Part shown: in pieces, positions 16,107-25,391 of the stretch | Layout of the letters: every line of letters begins with the position of its first letter | Numbering within the stretch: the first letter of the stretch is position 1 | Assembly: GCA_017398805.1 (NCBI GenBank) | Contig: JAFQEZ010000085.1 | Coordinates: forward strand, 33,947-97,946 | Length of the DNA: 64,000 bases | Direction: 5' to 3' | Source: Bacteroidaceae bacterium | Lineage (GTDB): Bacteria > Bacteroidota > Bacteroidia > Bacteroidales > Bacteroidaceae | The notes under the pieces: generated by a model | Databases searched by the model: none | What the model saw: the letters and a program-made list of their open reading frames with translations, nothing else | Told to the model about the DNA's origin: nothing | Program-made: the position numbers and the translations under genes

Positions 16107-17450
16107 ATGGAAATATTTTTGATCAGAGCACTGCAGCTCATCTTGGCATTGAGCCTGCTGGTGCTCATACATGAATTCGGACACTTTCTTTTTGCAAGGC
16201 TGTTCAACGTACGTGTAGACAAGTTCTACCTCTTCTTCGACTGGAAATTCTCAATCTTCAAATGGAAGCCTAAAGGCAGTGATACAGAATATGGTATCGG
16301 CTGGATTCCGCTTGGCGGATACTGCAAGATAGCAGGAATGATTGACGAATCGATGGATACGGAGCAGATGAAACAGCCTGCACAACCATGGGAATACCGT
16401 TCTAAACGCCCATGGCAACGTCTTCTTATCATTGTCGGAGGTGTAATGTTCAACCTTATACTTGCAATACTGCTCTACTCTATGATTCTCTTCAATTGGG
16501 GAGACCGCTATGTAGACCTGCACAAGATAGACAATGGATTTGAATTCAGCGAGAAAGCGGAAAAGATCGGTTTCAAGGACGGTGACAAAATCATAAAGTT
16601 CGATGGCGAAGAGGCTCATAAACTATATCTTGACAAAATACGTGGAGCGAACATTCTCCGCAACATATGCAACGCCGAGACAGTTACCGTTTTGCGCGGC
16701 GGCAAAGAGGTCGAGATTGCAATACCCGAAGAACTTGGCCTGCTTAACATGAACGATGACGGCAGATTCCTTGATGTGAGAGTGTTGGCAGTTGTTGACA
16801 GCGTTACCAAGGATAGCCCGGCAAGCAGGGCCGGCATGCTTAAAGGAGACAGCATTACAGCCATTGCAGGCAAGAATGTCGGCTCATTCAACAACATCAA
16901 GGAAGAAATGGCAGAGCTCAAGAAAGAAAAGACCAATAAGTTCAACATAGACGTGATACGCAACGGAATTCCTGTTACCCTTAATGTTGAGGTGGACACA
17001 TCATTTGTACATGGCATCAGACCTGTCGACAACAACTACCCTATTGAACATAAGGAGTATGGCTTCTTCGCTTCATTCCCGGCTGGAGTGTCATTCGGAT
17101 TCAATGTACTTAGCGGATATGTCAGTGACTTCCAGTATGTATTCAGCAGCAAGGGTGCACAATCTGTCGGCATGTTCGGTACAATAGGAAGCCTCTTCCC
17201 TGCAGAATGGAACTGGTATGAGTTCTGGCTAATGACCGCATTCCTCTCTGTTGTACTTGCTTTCATGAACATACTGCCGATTCCGGCACTTGACGGTGGA
17301 CATGCCGTATTCCTCATATACGAGATGATCACAGGCAAAGAGCCGAGCGAGAAATTCATGGAACGCGCACAGATGGTGGGAATGCTGATAATCCTTGGAC
17401 TATTCGTGTTAGCCATGTACAATGATATCGTAAGGTTTGTATTCAATTGA
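16107..17450 (+). CDS. rseP: RseP-type site-2 membrane metalloprotease
   Basis: An inner-membrane zinc protease of the S2P family, which cleaves transmembrane segments of regulators such as anti-sigma factors and signal-peptide remnants. The 447-residue protein has HEFGH in the first helix (residues 22-26), a PDZ-like middle region (DSPASRAGMLKGDSITAIAG), and NILPIPALDGGH with the third metal ligand near the C terminus. The dxr-rseP pair is common in bacteria. No anti-sigma factor gene is nearby, so its substrate here is unknown. Confidence 0.94.
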   Translation: MEIFLIRALQLILALSLLVLIHEFGHFLFARLFNVRVDKFYLFFDWKFSIFKWKPKGSDTEYGIGWIPLGGYCKIAGMIDESMDTEQMKQPAQPWEYRSKRPWQRLLIIVGGVMFNLILAILLYSMILFNWGDRYVDLHKIDNGFEFSEKAEKIGFKDGDKIIKFDGEEAHKLYLDKIRGANILRNICNAETVTVLRGGKEVEIAIPEELGLLNMNDDGRFLDVRVLAVVDSVTKDSPASRAGMLKGDSITAIAGKNVGSFNNIKEEMAELKKEKTNKFNIDVIRNGIPVTLNVEVDTSFVHGIRPVDNNYPIEHKEYGFFASFPAGVSFGFNVLSGYVSDFQYVFSSKGAQSVGMFGTIGSLFPAEWNWYEFWLMTAFLSVVLAFMNILPIPALDGGHAVFLIYEMITGKEPSEKFMERAQMVGMLIILGLFVLAMYNDIVRFVFN

Positions 17451-17458
17451 TTGATAAC

Positions 17459-18616
17459 ATGAAAAACAGGACAATATATTTCCTCCTTGGTATTGCGCTC
17501 CTTATACAGGGGTGCAACACCAAGAAGCAAGTAAAAACGGATGCCAATACTGAAGCCTTCGGAATCCTTTTCAACGAGGTATGCAATGAAAGTGATGCCG
17601 AGAACATCTGCATCTCTCCTCTCAGTGCACAGATGGCACTCTCAATGGTTGCAGCAGGGGCTACCGGAGAGACAAAGGAGGAGATTTATGGGGCATTGCA
17701 ACTGTCAGGCGATGTAAATGCAAATAGTAAGGCTATCATTGACAACATCGGGAATAGCGAGTGTGAGGTAAACATTGCGAACTCTATCTGGATAAACGAG
17801 AAACTTGATGCAAAGGAGAGTTTCATAAAAGACGGTAAGGAGTACTTCAATGCACATGTTGCCCGTGTACCTTTTGATAAGGCAACCCTCAAAATAATCA
17901 ACGATTGGTGCAAAACAGAAACAAAAGGGAAGATAAGTTCCATTCTTGACGATATAAAGGAGAGCGACAGGATGTACCTGATAAATGCACTATACTTCAA
18001 GGGTGCTTGGAGGCAACAATTCTCCAAGATACTGACAGCCAAGAAACCTTTCGCCACAGAGGATGGGAGAGTTGTGGAAGCTGATATGATGCACCAGACA
18101 ATAAAGACAATATATTACGAGGACAGCATCATACAGATGGCAAGCATGCCTTTCAAACAGAGATACAGAATGCTGCTCATACTTCCTGCCGAAGGTGTCA
18201 GCATATCTGATGCAGTCATGCATCTTGCTGCGAACCACCAGGAGTGTCTGGACAGCATGTCAAGATACAGCGTGGAACTTGCACTTCCCAAATTCAGGAG
18301 TGAGTTCAAGACAAGCCTCAAAAAGACACTCAAGAATATGGGCATGAAGAGAGCATTCAGCAACAAGGCCCAGTTCGACGGAATGTCGGACGACCCGCTC
18401 TGTATCGACAATGTTGTACAGAAAACATACATCAAGATTGATGAGGAAGGCGCTGAGGCTGCAGCTGTGACAGGAATATCGATGATGCTCACAGGAATGC
18501 CCAGACCGCTTGAGAAGAGAGTCTTGAATCTTGACCGTCCATTTATATACATGATTACTGATTATACCAAAGACAATATCCTTTTCATGGGTAAAGTCGG
18601 TAACCCCAATGAATAA
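17459..18616 (+). CDS. Serpin-family protease inhibitor, lipoprotein
   Basis: A 385-residue protein starting at the ATG at 17459 with a lipobox (LLIQGC, Cys19), so probably anchored in an outer or inner membrane. The serpin fold is clear: ENICISPLSAQMALSMVAAGATGETKEE, DRMYLINALYFKGAW, the hinge DEEGAEAAAVTG, and the C-terminal DRPFIYMI. The small hinge residues are those needed for inhibitory serpins. By alignment with alpha-1-antitrypsin the scissile bond falls near MLTGMP (about residues 350-355), suggesting a protease preferring small or hydrophobic residues. The Tannerella serpin miropin is a known relative by family. The physiological target is not inferable. Confidence 0.93.
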   Translation: MKNRTIYFLLGIALLIQGCNTKKQVKTDANTEAFGILFNEVCNESDAENICISPLSAQMALSMVAAGATGETKEEIYGALQLSGDVNANSKAIIDNIGNSECEVNIANSIWINEKLDAKESFIKDGKEYFNAHVARVPFDKATLKIINDWCKTETKGKISSILDDIKESDRMYLINALYFKGAWRQQFSKILTAKKPFATEDGRVVEADMMHQTIKTIYYEDSIIQMASMPFKQRYRMLLILPAEGVSISDAVMHLAANHQECLDSMSRYSVELALPKFRSEFKTSLKKTLKNMGMKRAFSNKAQFDGMSDDPLCIDNVVQKTYIKIDEEGAEAAAVTGISMMLTGMPRPLEKRVLNLDRPFIYMITDYTKDNILFMGKVGNPNE

Positions 18617-18638
18617 CAACCAATAAAAAACAGATATT

Positions 18639-19979
18639 ATGAAACGTCTATTCGGAACACTGCTTTTGCTGCTTATTGTTGCAACAGGTTATTGCCAGGC
18701 ACCAAAGTACATATTCTACTTCATCGGTGACGGAATGGGACCATCCCATGTGCTTGGCACAGAACTCTACCTTGGAGAGATGCATGGTGTTATCGGACGC
18801 CCTCAGAAGCTATGCTTCACACAATTCCCCGAGAGCGCATTCGTAACTACCTATTCTGCAACAAACGGTGTTACAGACTCGGCTGCATCAGGTACAGCAC
18901 TTGCTACCGGACACAAGAGTTATAATGGTGCTATCGGTGTCGACAGTGACACTGTCCCCGTGTACAGCGTTGCTGTTGACCTTGCAGAGAAGGGTATGGC
19001 AATAGGAATTGCTACATCAGTGCCTATCAACCACGCCACACCGGCTGCATTTTATGCACATAATGTGCACCGCGACAACTATCCACAGATTGCCACATGG
19101 ATGGAGAAAGCTAATTTTGATTTCTACGCGGGAGGAGATGTAAGATGCAATAACAATCAGGAGCGCGAGGATATCTACAAGAGCGCAGAGAAGAACGGTT
19201 ACACAATCGTACGCGGATTCGATGATTTCAAAGAAAGAGGGGATAAAGCCGAGAAGATGATGCTCTTCCAGGAGAACGTTGCCATTGAGTTGCCGTATGC
19301 AATCAACCGCAACGATAACGACCTAACCCTCGCACAGATTACAGAAGCCGGCATCGACTTCCTCAGCGACAAGAGTGACAAGGGTTTCTTCATGATGATA
19401 GAAGGAGGCAAGATTGATTATGCCGCACACAATGATGACGGTGCAACCGTGTTCCAGGAGGTCCTTGACCTGAACGAGGCTGTCAAAGTTGCGTTGGAGT
19501 TCTACAACAAGCATAAGGACGAGACGCTCATCATTGTCACTGCAGACCATGAGACCGGCGGATTGGTGCTCGGTTACCACGGTGATTACATACTCAGACT
19601 CAAGGAACTGGGCACACAGAAAGTAAGCTATGAGAAGCTGGTTGAGATCCTCAAGAGCGAAAAAGAGACCTCTTGGGGACGTGTATCGGAAATCGTAAAA
19701 GAGAACATCGGTGTAGGAATCCGCGGAGAACACAATGCAGATGAGAAGGTAACCATGGAAGATGGACTTGCCAAAAAGATTGCCAGAGAGGCTATCTATG
19801 ATATAAACCGCAAAGCCATTCTGTCATGGGCAAGCGGCAACCACTCAGGAACTTTCGTTCCCTTGTTTGCCATCGGCAAAGGTGCAGAGAACTTCAACGG
19901 TGTGATTGATAACACCGATATTCCACGCATCATCCGCAAGATTACCACAGAAAAGAGCAAAAAGAGCAAGAGAAGATAA
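18639..19979 (+). CDS. Secreted alkaline phosphatase
   Basis: A 446-residue protein with a signal peptide (MKRLFGTLLLLLIVATGYC). Alkaline-phosphatase superfamily motifs are present: FIGDGMG (metal-binding Asp, about residues 28-34), VTDSAASGTALATG with the nucleophile Ser, INHATPAAFYAHN, IEGGKIDYAAHNDD, and TADHETGG. The enzyme releases phosphate from monoesters in the periplasm. It follows the serpin by 22 bases, so the two may be co-transcribed, and ends in a strong terminator. The C terminus is Lys/Arg-rich (KSKKSKRR). Confidence 0.93.
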   Translation: MKRLFGTLLLLLIVATGYCQAPKYIFYFIGDGMGPSHVLGTELYLGEMHGVIGRPQKLCFTQFPESAFVTTYSATNGVTDSAASGTALATGHKSYNGAIGVDSDTVPVYSVAVDLAEKGMAIGIATSVPINHATPAAFYAHNVHRDNYPQIATWMEKANFDFYAGGDVRCNNNQEREDIYKSAEKNGYTIVRGFDDFKERGDKAEKMMLFQENVAIELPYAINRNDNDLTLAQITEAGIDFLSDKSDKGFFMMIEGGKIDYAAHNDDGATVFQEVLDLNEAVKVALEFYNKHKDETLIIVTADHETGGLVLGYHGDYILRLKELGTQKVSYEKLVEILKSEKETSWGRVSEIVKENIGVGIRGEHNADEKVTMEDGLAKKIAREAIYDINRKAILSWASGNHSGTFVPLFAIGKGAENFNGVIDNTDIPRIIRKITTEKSKKSKRR

Positions 19980-20000
19980 TCCCTCAAAATAGGGTTGAAT

Positions 20001-20036
20001 AAACGGGATATGACAGCGCACTGTCATATCCCGTTT
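20001..20036. terminator. Bidirectional terminator
   Basis: AAACGGGATATGACAG and its exact complement CTGTCATATCCCGTTT surround the loop CGCA, giving a 16-bp perfect stem between the alkaline phosphatase gene and the leftward gene ending at 20061. Confidence 0.8.
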
Positions 20037-20060
20037 GCATTGAATTCTGAATAGCAATAT

Positions 20061-20440
20061 TTACATTCCAAACTCTGCCTGCTTGGCTGTTAAAGCAGCC
20101 TGAAAGTCAGCCAAAGCCTTGGTCATGGCCTTCTCGTATTCCTTTACCTGAGCCTCGGTCAAGCGGCTTTCAAGGGCCTCGATTTCTGCCTTATTGTTCT
20201 TCTCGTACATGGTTGCAGTCGTTGCAAACTCAATCGCGATGCTCTTCAGTTCATTTTTGCTCTTTGCCGCTTTTATCTTTTTTGTATAACCGTTGATAAT
20301 GGCAATGAACTTGTCCATCGCATTCTCCTCATCTACAGAGATTACAGAAACTGCACTGTAGAAACTTTCTCAGTATCGGCTGCAAAAGAGTTGCCTGCCA
20401 TCATAAATACAGCTACTGCTACCAATAATAATTTTTTCAT
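20061..20440 (-). pseudogene. Small secreted helical protein gene with a -1 frameshift
   Basis: The minus strand ATG at 20440 opens a clear signal peptide (MKKLLLVAVAVFMMAGNSFA) that stops at TAA (20344-20342) after 32 codons. The rest continues in another frame down to 20061 and encodes a Lys/Ala/Glu-rich helical region (MDKFIAIINGYTKKIKAAK to AALTAKQAEFGM). Adding one A to the AAA run at about 20366-20368 would join both into one protein of about 125 residues. This is either a recent frameshift, slippage in the run, or a sequencing error. The shorter reading from the ATG at 20318 (85 residues) would lack any export signal. Function is unknown. Confidence 0.65.
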
Positions 20441-20486
20441 AGTTTTTTATAGATTTATTATGTTTGTAGGATCGAAAGATGATCTA

Positions 20487-21347
20487 TTACTGATACCTCA
20501 AGTTCTGTCCCGGATGCAATATCGAACGTGAATTAAGCCCGTTCAGTTTCATTATGGTACGCTGCGAAACGCCATGCTTCCTTGCAATACGCTCAATGGT
20601 ATCACCTTTCTTAACCTTGTGGTACTTTGGTTCCGGACCGGCATACTTTACCTTTCCGTTTTCTATATATTTAGAACCCGGCTTACGGTAGACATAACTG
20701 TTCCCGGTTGTTGTCTGGTTCTTGAAATCAAACAATAAAGCCGGATCAATACACTTTCCGAGAAGGATTGTTTCAAAATGAAGGTGAGATCCGGTACTGC
20801 GACCTGTATTTCCGCCCAAACCGATAGGCTCACCTGCCTTGACATTCTGATCTTCGGTAACCAACTTCTTCGAAAGGTGTGCATAAAGTGTTTCGATACC
20901 ATTGTTATGGCGTATTACAACATAATGACCATAGCCGCGACGCTGATAACTCGTGATACGTACCTTTCCGTCAAAAGCTGCATATATCGTGTCACCGGTC
21001 TGCACCTTGATATCAAGCCCGTTGTGCATACGACGTCTGCGAGGACGATAACCGAAAATGTCGGTTATCTTTCTGCTCTCTGTAGGCATGACAAAGCCTG
21101 TCAAGTCAATGCGGAACGAATCTGGCAGTTCAGCTGTATAATGTACTCGAGTGTTTTCCCAGTCAGGATACATCTCCATTGCCGGCACAATATACGCCTC
21201 GTTCAACAGAATGTTGTGCACCGGCAATGAGTCGGGCATTATCATGCCTTTGCATACCAAAACGTTTTCAATCGGTTTGTCCTGTGCCACTCCATTCATT
21301 GTAAAGAGGGCAAGCAGAAACGCAAATAACAGTTTTGTTCTTTTCAC
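20487..21347 (-). CDS. Secreted M23 peptidase with C-terminal LysM domain
   Basis: A 286-residue cell-wall hydrolase. It has a signal peptide (MKRTKLLFAFLLALFTMNGVAQ), a central M23 domain with all motifs intact (HNGLD, LYAHLSKK, GSHLHFE; about residues 108-195), and a C-terminal LysM domain (KYHKVKKGDTIERIARKHG, about 240-286) that binds peptidoglycan. The start codon is GTG, as no upstream ATG is in frame. It presumably cleaves peptide cross-links in the periplasm. The intact site contrasts with the degenerate paralogue at 14047. It lies 18 bases after ndk and may share its transcript. Confidence 0.9.
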   Translation of the reverse strand: MKRTKLLFAFLLALFTMNGVAQDKPIENVLVCKGMIMPDSLPVHNILLNEAYIVPAMEMYPDWENTRVHYTAELPDSFRIDLTGFVMPTESRKITDIFGYRPRRRRMHNGLDIKVQTGDTIYAAFDGKVRITSYQRRGYGHYVVIRHNNGIETLYAHLSKKLVTEDQNVKAGEPIGLGGNTGRSTGSHLHFETILLGKCIDPALLFDFKNQTTTGNSYVYRKPGSKYIENGKVKYAGPEPKYHKVKKGDTIERIARKHGVSQRTIMKLNGLNSRSILHPGQNLRYQ

Positions 21348-21365
21348 CTTATTGTATTTATTGTA

Positions 21366-21839
21366 TTACATGAACTTTTGGCTCTCCTCGCCACCATACT
21401 CAAAACGGGTGACAGCCGACTCATAGTCAAACAGTTCGCCGGGAGCAAAGAAACGGTCAATCTCTATGAGAGCATTCTCCACTGAATCAGATGCATGCAC
21501 AACATTCTGCTCTCCACTCATTGAAAAATCGCCACGAATTGTACCAGGAAGCGCCTTGCGTGAGTTTGTCGCACCCACAAGCAGGCGTACGGTATCTACA
21601 GCCTCGGCTCCCTCGATGCAGCATGCAATGATTGGGGCAGCCTGCATTGAAGCCTTCAAGTATGGGAAGAAAGGACGATTCTTCAGATGCGCATAGTGTT
21701 CATTGACAATCTCATCTGTCATGAACAGCATCTTCATGCCTACGAACCTAAGACCTTTACGTTCAAAACGTGTAACGATATCACCGATTAGACCACGCTG
21801 GATAGCATTTGGTTTAATAAGAATAAGTGTTTTCTCCAT
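21366..21839 (-). CDS. ndk: Nucleoside diphosphate kinase
   Basis: Ndk balances nucleoside triphosphate pools through a phospho-histidine intermediate. The 157-residue protein starts MEKTLILIKPNAIQRGLIG, has the ATNSRKALPGTIRGDF segment, and carries the active-site His in QNVVHASDS. The length is slightly above the usual 140-153 residues, the extra part lying at the C terminus (DYESAVTRFEYGGEESQKFM). Confidence 0.95.
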   Translation of the reverse strand: MEKTLILIKPNAIQRGLIGDIVTRFERKGLRFVGMKMLFMTDEIVNEHYAHLKNRPFFPYLKASMQAAPIIACCIEGAEAVDTVRLLVGATNSRKALPGTIRGDFSMSGEQNVVHASDSVENALIEIDRFFAPGELFDYESAVTRFEYGGEESQKFM

Positions 21840-21900
21840 TTCTATTATGTGTTAGTTGATTTGATTCAATTACGGAAGGATGCATGTAGCGAATCGCCGG

Positions 21901-21908
21901 CAAAGATA
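21901..21908 (-). promoter_or_regulatory. -7 element upstream of ndk
   Basis: The minus strand reads TATCTTTG, an exact TAnnTTTG match, about 60 bases before the ndk ATG. No TTG is seen at the right distance upstream, so only the -7 box is called. Confidence 0.45.
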
Positions 21909-21980
21909 ATAAAAAATGCTATTTATGCGAAAATAAATAAGTTAACATTTCAAAACATCGTCACAAAGCAGCCTGAGGCT

Positions 21981-24080
21981 TTATGAGATAGCTCCCCAGT
22001 TCCAGTTTTTCATATCCTTTATTGCACGCAGTCTCTCCCAAACTACCCGGTAAAGAGGATTGTTGCGCTGTGGGTCGGCGTCTACCACACCACGTGCTAC
22101 CTCGCGCACATACTGCAACAATTGCTCATCTTTAGCAAGGTTTGCAATCTTCAAGTCAAATGCGATGCCGCTCTGCTGCGTACCCTCCATGTCGCCCGGA
22201 CCACGCAGTTTGAGGTCAGCCTCGGCAATCTCAAAGCCATCGTTGCTTGCAGTCATGATCTCCATACGCTTGCGTGTCTCCTCGGAGAGCTTATAATCGG
22301 TAACCAGTATGCAGTATGATTGTGAAGCACCGCGCCCTACCCTGCCACGCAGCTGATGCAACTGCGACAGGCCGAAACGTTCGGCATTCTCAATCACCAT
22401 TACCGACGCATTGGGCACATCCACACCAACCTCAATAACAGTGGTAGAAACAAGGATTCTTGTCTCGCCCGATGCAAAACGACGCATCTCCTCATCCTTC
22501 TCCTTTGGCTTCATTTTGCCATGGAGCTTACCGAGGCTATAGTCGCAGAAGACATTGCAAAGATGTGCGTATCCATCCTCCAGGCTCTTGAGATCCAGTT
22601 TCTCATTCTCTTTTATGAGCGGATATACCACATAGGCCTGCCTGCCCTCCTGCAACTGTTTATGTATAAAAGAGTACATGCTGTCAGCGCGGTTACGGAA
22701 AATATGTGAGGTAGATATCGGTTTTCGGCCGGGAGGGAGTTCATCAATCACAGATACATCAAGATCACCGTAAAGGGTCATTGCCAATGTACGGGGAATA
22801 GGTGTAGCAGTCATCACGAGTATGTGCGGAGGGATGGAGTTCTTGGCCCACATTTTGGCACGCTGCGCCACACCGAAGCGGTGCTGTTCGTCAATCACGA
22901 CAAGACCAAGATTGTAGAACAGTACATTATCCTCAAGTACAGCATGCGTACCCACAAGTATATCGACTCCGCCACTCTCAAGAGCCTCGAAAAGCGGAGT
23001 ACGCTCTTTCTGCTTTGTACTGCCGGTCAGCAGTTCCACTCTTACAGGCAGCCCACCCAGCATGCGTTTAATGGTCGCGTAATGCTGTTCAGCAAGTATC
23101 TCAGTCGGTGCGAGGATACATGCCTGATAGCCGTTGTCCTTGGCAAGAAGCATAGACATGAGCGCCACCAATGTCTTTCCACTGCCCACATCGCCCTGCA
23201 AAAGACGGTTCATCTGGCAGTTGCTGTTCACATCTTTGCGTATCTCCCGTACCACTCTTTTCTGGGCACCGGTAAGTTCAAAGGGCAAGTTCTCGTGATA
23301 GAAGCGATTGAATATCTCGCCCACCTTTGCAAAACGATGTCCCATGTATCGCATCTGCCTGTCACGGGCATACTGTAGAATATTCAACTGTATAAAGAAG
23401 AGTTCCTCGAACTTTAACCTATACTGTGCCAGTTGAAGTTCCTTTGTATTCTTAGGGAAATGGATGATTCTAAGAGCGTTGTCAAGCGACATAAGACCAT
23501 GTTTCTGCACAATATCACTTGACAATGTCTCTTCCATCTCTTTATTGAGGAGGTCGAGAAGATTCTGGATAAGTTTGGCTATTGCATTGGAATTGAGTCC
23601 ATGGCGCTTCATCTTCTCGGTCGTGTTGTAATATGGCTGGAGACCCATATTGTTCAACTGGAGCATAGAGGCATCATCTACATCGGGATGCGCAATGTTC
23701 ACCCTGCCATTGAACATAGAGGGTTTACCGAAAACGACATACTGCTTATTGAGGCCATAACGGTTCTTGACGAACTTGATGCCCTTGAACCAGACAAGGT
23801 CGACAAATGCAGTACCGTCAGTAAAATGCGCCACAAGGCGACGGGAAGCCCCTTCGCCCAACTCCTCAAAGGAACGAATCTCGCCTACCAATTGCACGTG
23901 CTGCAGATGACCGCCGAGTTCATTGACCTTGAAGACACGGCTGCGGTCAATATACTTATAAGGGAAATAATATAATAGGTCATACAGCGAACGTATATTG
24001 AGTTCACTGCCAAGAAGCGATGCACGCTGTTCGCCTACACCGGGAAGAAACCTTATGCTTCTTGTTGCGATATCCAGCAT
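21981..24080 (-). CDS. recG: ATP-dependent DNA helicase RecG
   Basis: RecG remodels stalled replication forks and Holliday junctions. The 699-residue protein has the N-terminal wedge (OB) domain (about residues 60-160, SRVFKVNELGGHLQHVQLVGE), Walker A in LLQGDVGSGKTLVAL, the DExH box VVIDEQHRFGVAQR, TATPIPRT, and the C-terminal VIEVGVDVPNASVMVIENAERFG and QLRGRVGRG motifs. It overlaps the end of ispD by 28 bases, so they are co-transcribed. It is related to Mfd (56608) only in the helicase module. Confidence 0.96.
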   Translation of the reverse strand: MLDIATRSIRFLPGVGEQRASLLGSELNIRSLYDLLYYFPYKYIDRSRVFKVNELGGHLQHVQLVGEIRSFEELGEGASRRLVAHFTDGTAFVDLVWFKGIKFVKNRYGLNKQYVVFGKPSMFNGRVNIAHPDVDDASMLQLNNMGLQPYYNTTEKMKRHGLNSNAIAKLIQNLLDLLNKEMEETLSSDIVQKHGLMSLDNALRIIHFPKNTKELQLAQYRLKFEELFFIQLNILQYARDRQMRYMGHRFAKVGEIFNRFYHENLPFELTGAQKRVVREIRKDVNSNCQMNRLLQGDVGSGKTLVALMSMLLAKDNGYQACILAPTEILAEQHYATIKRMLGGLPVRVELLTGSTKQKERTPLFEALESGGVDILVGTHAVLEDNVLFYNLGLVVIDEQHRFGVAQRAKMWAKNSIPPHILVMTATPIPRTLAMTLYGDLDVSVIDELPPGRKPISTSHIFRNRADSMYSFIHKQLQEGRQAYVVYPLIKENEKLDLKSLEDGYAHLCNVFCDYSLGKLHGKMKPKEKDEEMRRFASGETRILVSTTVIEVGVDVPNASVMVIENAERFGLSQLHQLRGRVGRGASQSYCILVTDYKLSEETRKRMEIMTASNDGFEIAEADLKLRGPGDMEGTQQSGIAFDLKIANLAKDEQLLQYVREVARGVVDADPQRNNPLYRVVWERLRAIKDMKNWNWGAIS

Positions 24081-24751
24081 TCCATAAGGGTTTTTGCAAC
24101 CATAAAATCAAATGGAGTGGTCAGTTTGATATTCTCGCGGTTACCCTCTACAGAGACAACCTGAACCCCTGAAGCCTCGACTACAGATGCATCATCGGTA
24201 AAGGATTCGACGAAACGCTGCTCATATGCACTGCGGAGTATCGAAAGCTTGAACACCTGAGGTGTCTGTACAAGGCGGTAACGGTCACGTTGAACAACCT
24301 CTGTCACGCCATTGCCACCTACAATGTGACGCAGACTGTCCTGCACCTCTATCATCGGTATCGCAGCACCGTGTATCCATGCTTCACGGAAACAGTCGTC
24401 CACCACCTTTGAAGAGACAAACGGACGTACACCGTCATGGACACCCACCAATGCTTCCTCAATGTCATCGACCTGTGCAAGACCATTCTGCACCGAGTGG
24501 AAACGCGTAGCACCACCCTGGGCAAGCAAGAGAGGCACAGAAAACTCATATTTCCTGCACAATTCCATCCACATTTCAAAGTGGTCGGCAGGCAATACGA
24601 GAATCAGTTGCATTGTGGGGTCGATTGCATGAAGGCGCTCAAGGGTCACCATAAGTACAGGCTTGTCGCCCAACAACTGGAACTGCTTGGGCAACTCCCC
24701 ACCCATACGAAGGCCTTTGCCCCCTGCAACTACTATCAAATATTTTTTCAT
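24053..24751 (-). CDS. ispD: 2-C-methyl-D-erythritol 4-phosphate cytidylyltransferase
   Basis: IspD couples CTP to methylerythritol phosphate, the step after Dxr in isoprenoid synthesis. The ATG at 24751 gives 232 residues; an extension upstream lacks family similarity. Motifs seen are VVAGGKGLRMGGELPKQF (CTP binding), VGVHDGVRPFVS, RDRYRLVQTPQVF, TDDASVVEASG, and EGNRENIKLTTPFD. The gene overlaps recG by 28 bases. The companion dxr lies about 9 kb away on the other strand, so the pathway is not a single operon. Confidence 0.93.
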   Translation of the reverse strand: MKKYLIVVAGGKGLRMGGELPKQFQLLGDKPVLMVTLERLHAIDPTMQLILVLPADHFEMWMELCRKYEFSVPLLLAQGGATRFHSVQNGLAQVDDIEEALVGVHDGVRPFVSSKVVDDCFREAWIHGAAIPMIEVQDSLRHIVGGNGVTEVVQRDRYRLVQTPQVFKLSILRSAYEQRFVESFTDDASVVEASGVQVVSVEGNRENIKLTTPFDFMVAKTLMECWISQQEA

Positions 24752-24857
24752 TATATATCCGTTCTTACAAGAAGCCCTAACAGCCCCTTTCATTTTATAA
24801 TCATCTAATTATCACTTGCCCGGAGCCCCTACATAAAAGGCAATGAATCGCCGTCCA

Positions 24858-25391
24858 TTACTGCTCCACTATCTCACAATCACACTCCCTGAGCATTTCT
24901 GCAAACACCTTCTCAAACTCCTCCTTAGGCGGCGCATCCGAGAAATCTATGTCATCGGGGTACATTGTAACCCATTTGTATTTCTTAGTTATAATCCTTA
25001 CAACATCATACGTGCTGTACGACAGCTTATAGGCAACAGAGAAAGCACCCTTCAACAGATTATAACCGAATAGCCAGCCAAAGGCCGAGAACAGCACTGC
25101 AAACAAACAGGCATAAGGCAGACTCTGGTGTAGCATATATAAGAAGCCCACGGCAGCGCCTACAGCACCAAACAGCCACGCAATTTTTCTGGCTGGGCGC
25201 CCCTTGGCAGCACAGACACCGCAACAAGGTATCTTCAGATAAAGGACAGCCGGATATGTGATACTATAGTACTTTACAGTTATTGTCTCGTTCACATCGG
25301 GTCTGTTCCTGTCGCGTCCCTGACAGAAAGGGCAAGGCTGCGAGGAGAAGTCCTTCTTCTGAATTGTATATGTACTGTCAATCCGATTCAT
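24858..25391 (-). CDS. Unknown membrane protein with CxxC motifs
   Basis: From the ATG at 25391 the product has 177 residues. It has an N-terminal cytoplasmic part with CPFCQGRDRNR and later CCGVCAAKG, which could bind zinc. Two transmembrane segments follow (about residues 72-90 and 94-112: IAWLFGAVGAAVGFLYML and YACLFAVLFSAFGWLFGY), then an acidic C-terminal tail (DDIDFSDAPPKEEFEKVF). I do not recognise a family. It overlaps the preceding gene by 14 bases, so the two are probably a translationally coupled pair. Confidence 0.65.
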   Translation of the reverse strand: MNRIDSTYTIQKKDFSSQPCPFCQGRDRNRPDVNETITVKYYSITYPAVLYLKIPCCGVCAAKGRPARKIAWLFGAVGAAVGFLYMLHQSLPYACLFAVLFSAFGWLFGYNLLKGAFSVAYKLSYSTYDVVRIITKKYKWVTMYPDDIDFSDAPPKEEFEKVFAEMLRECDCEIVEQ

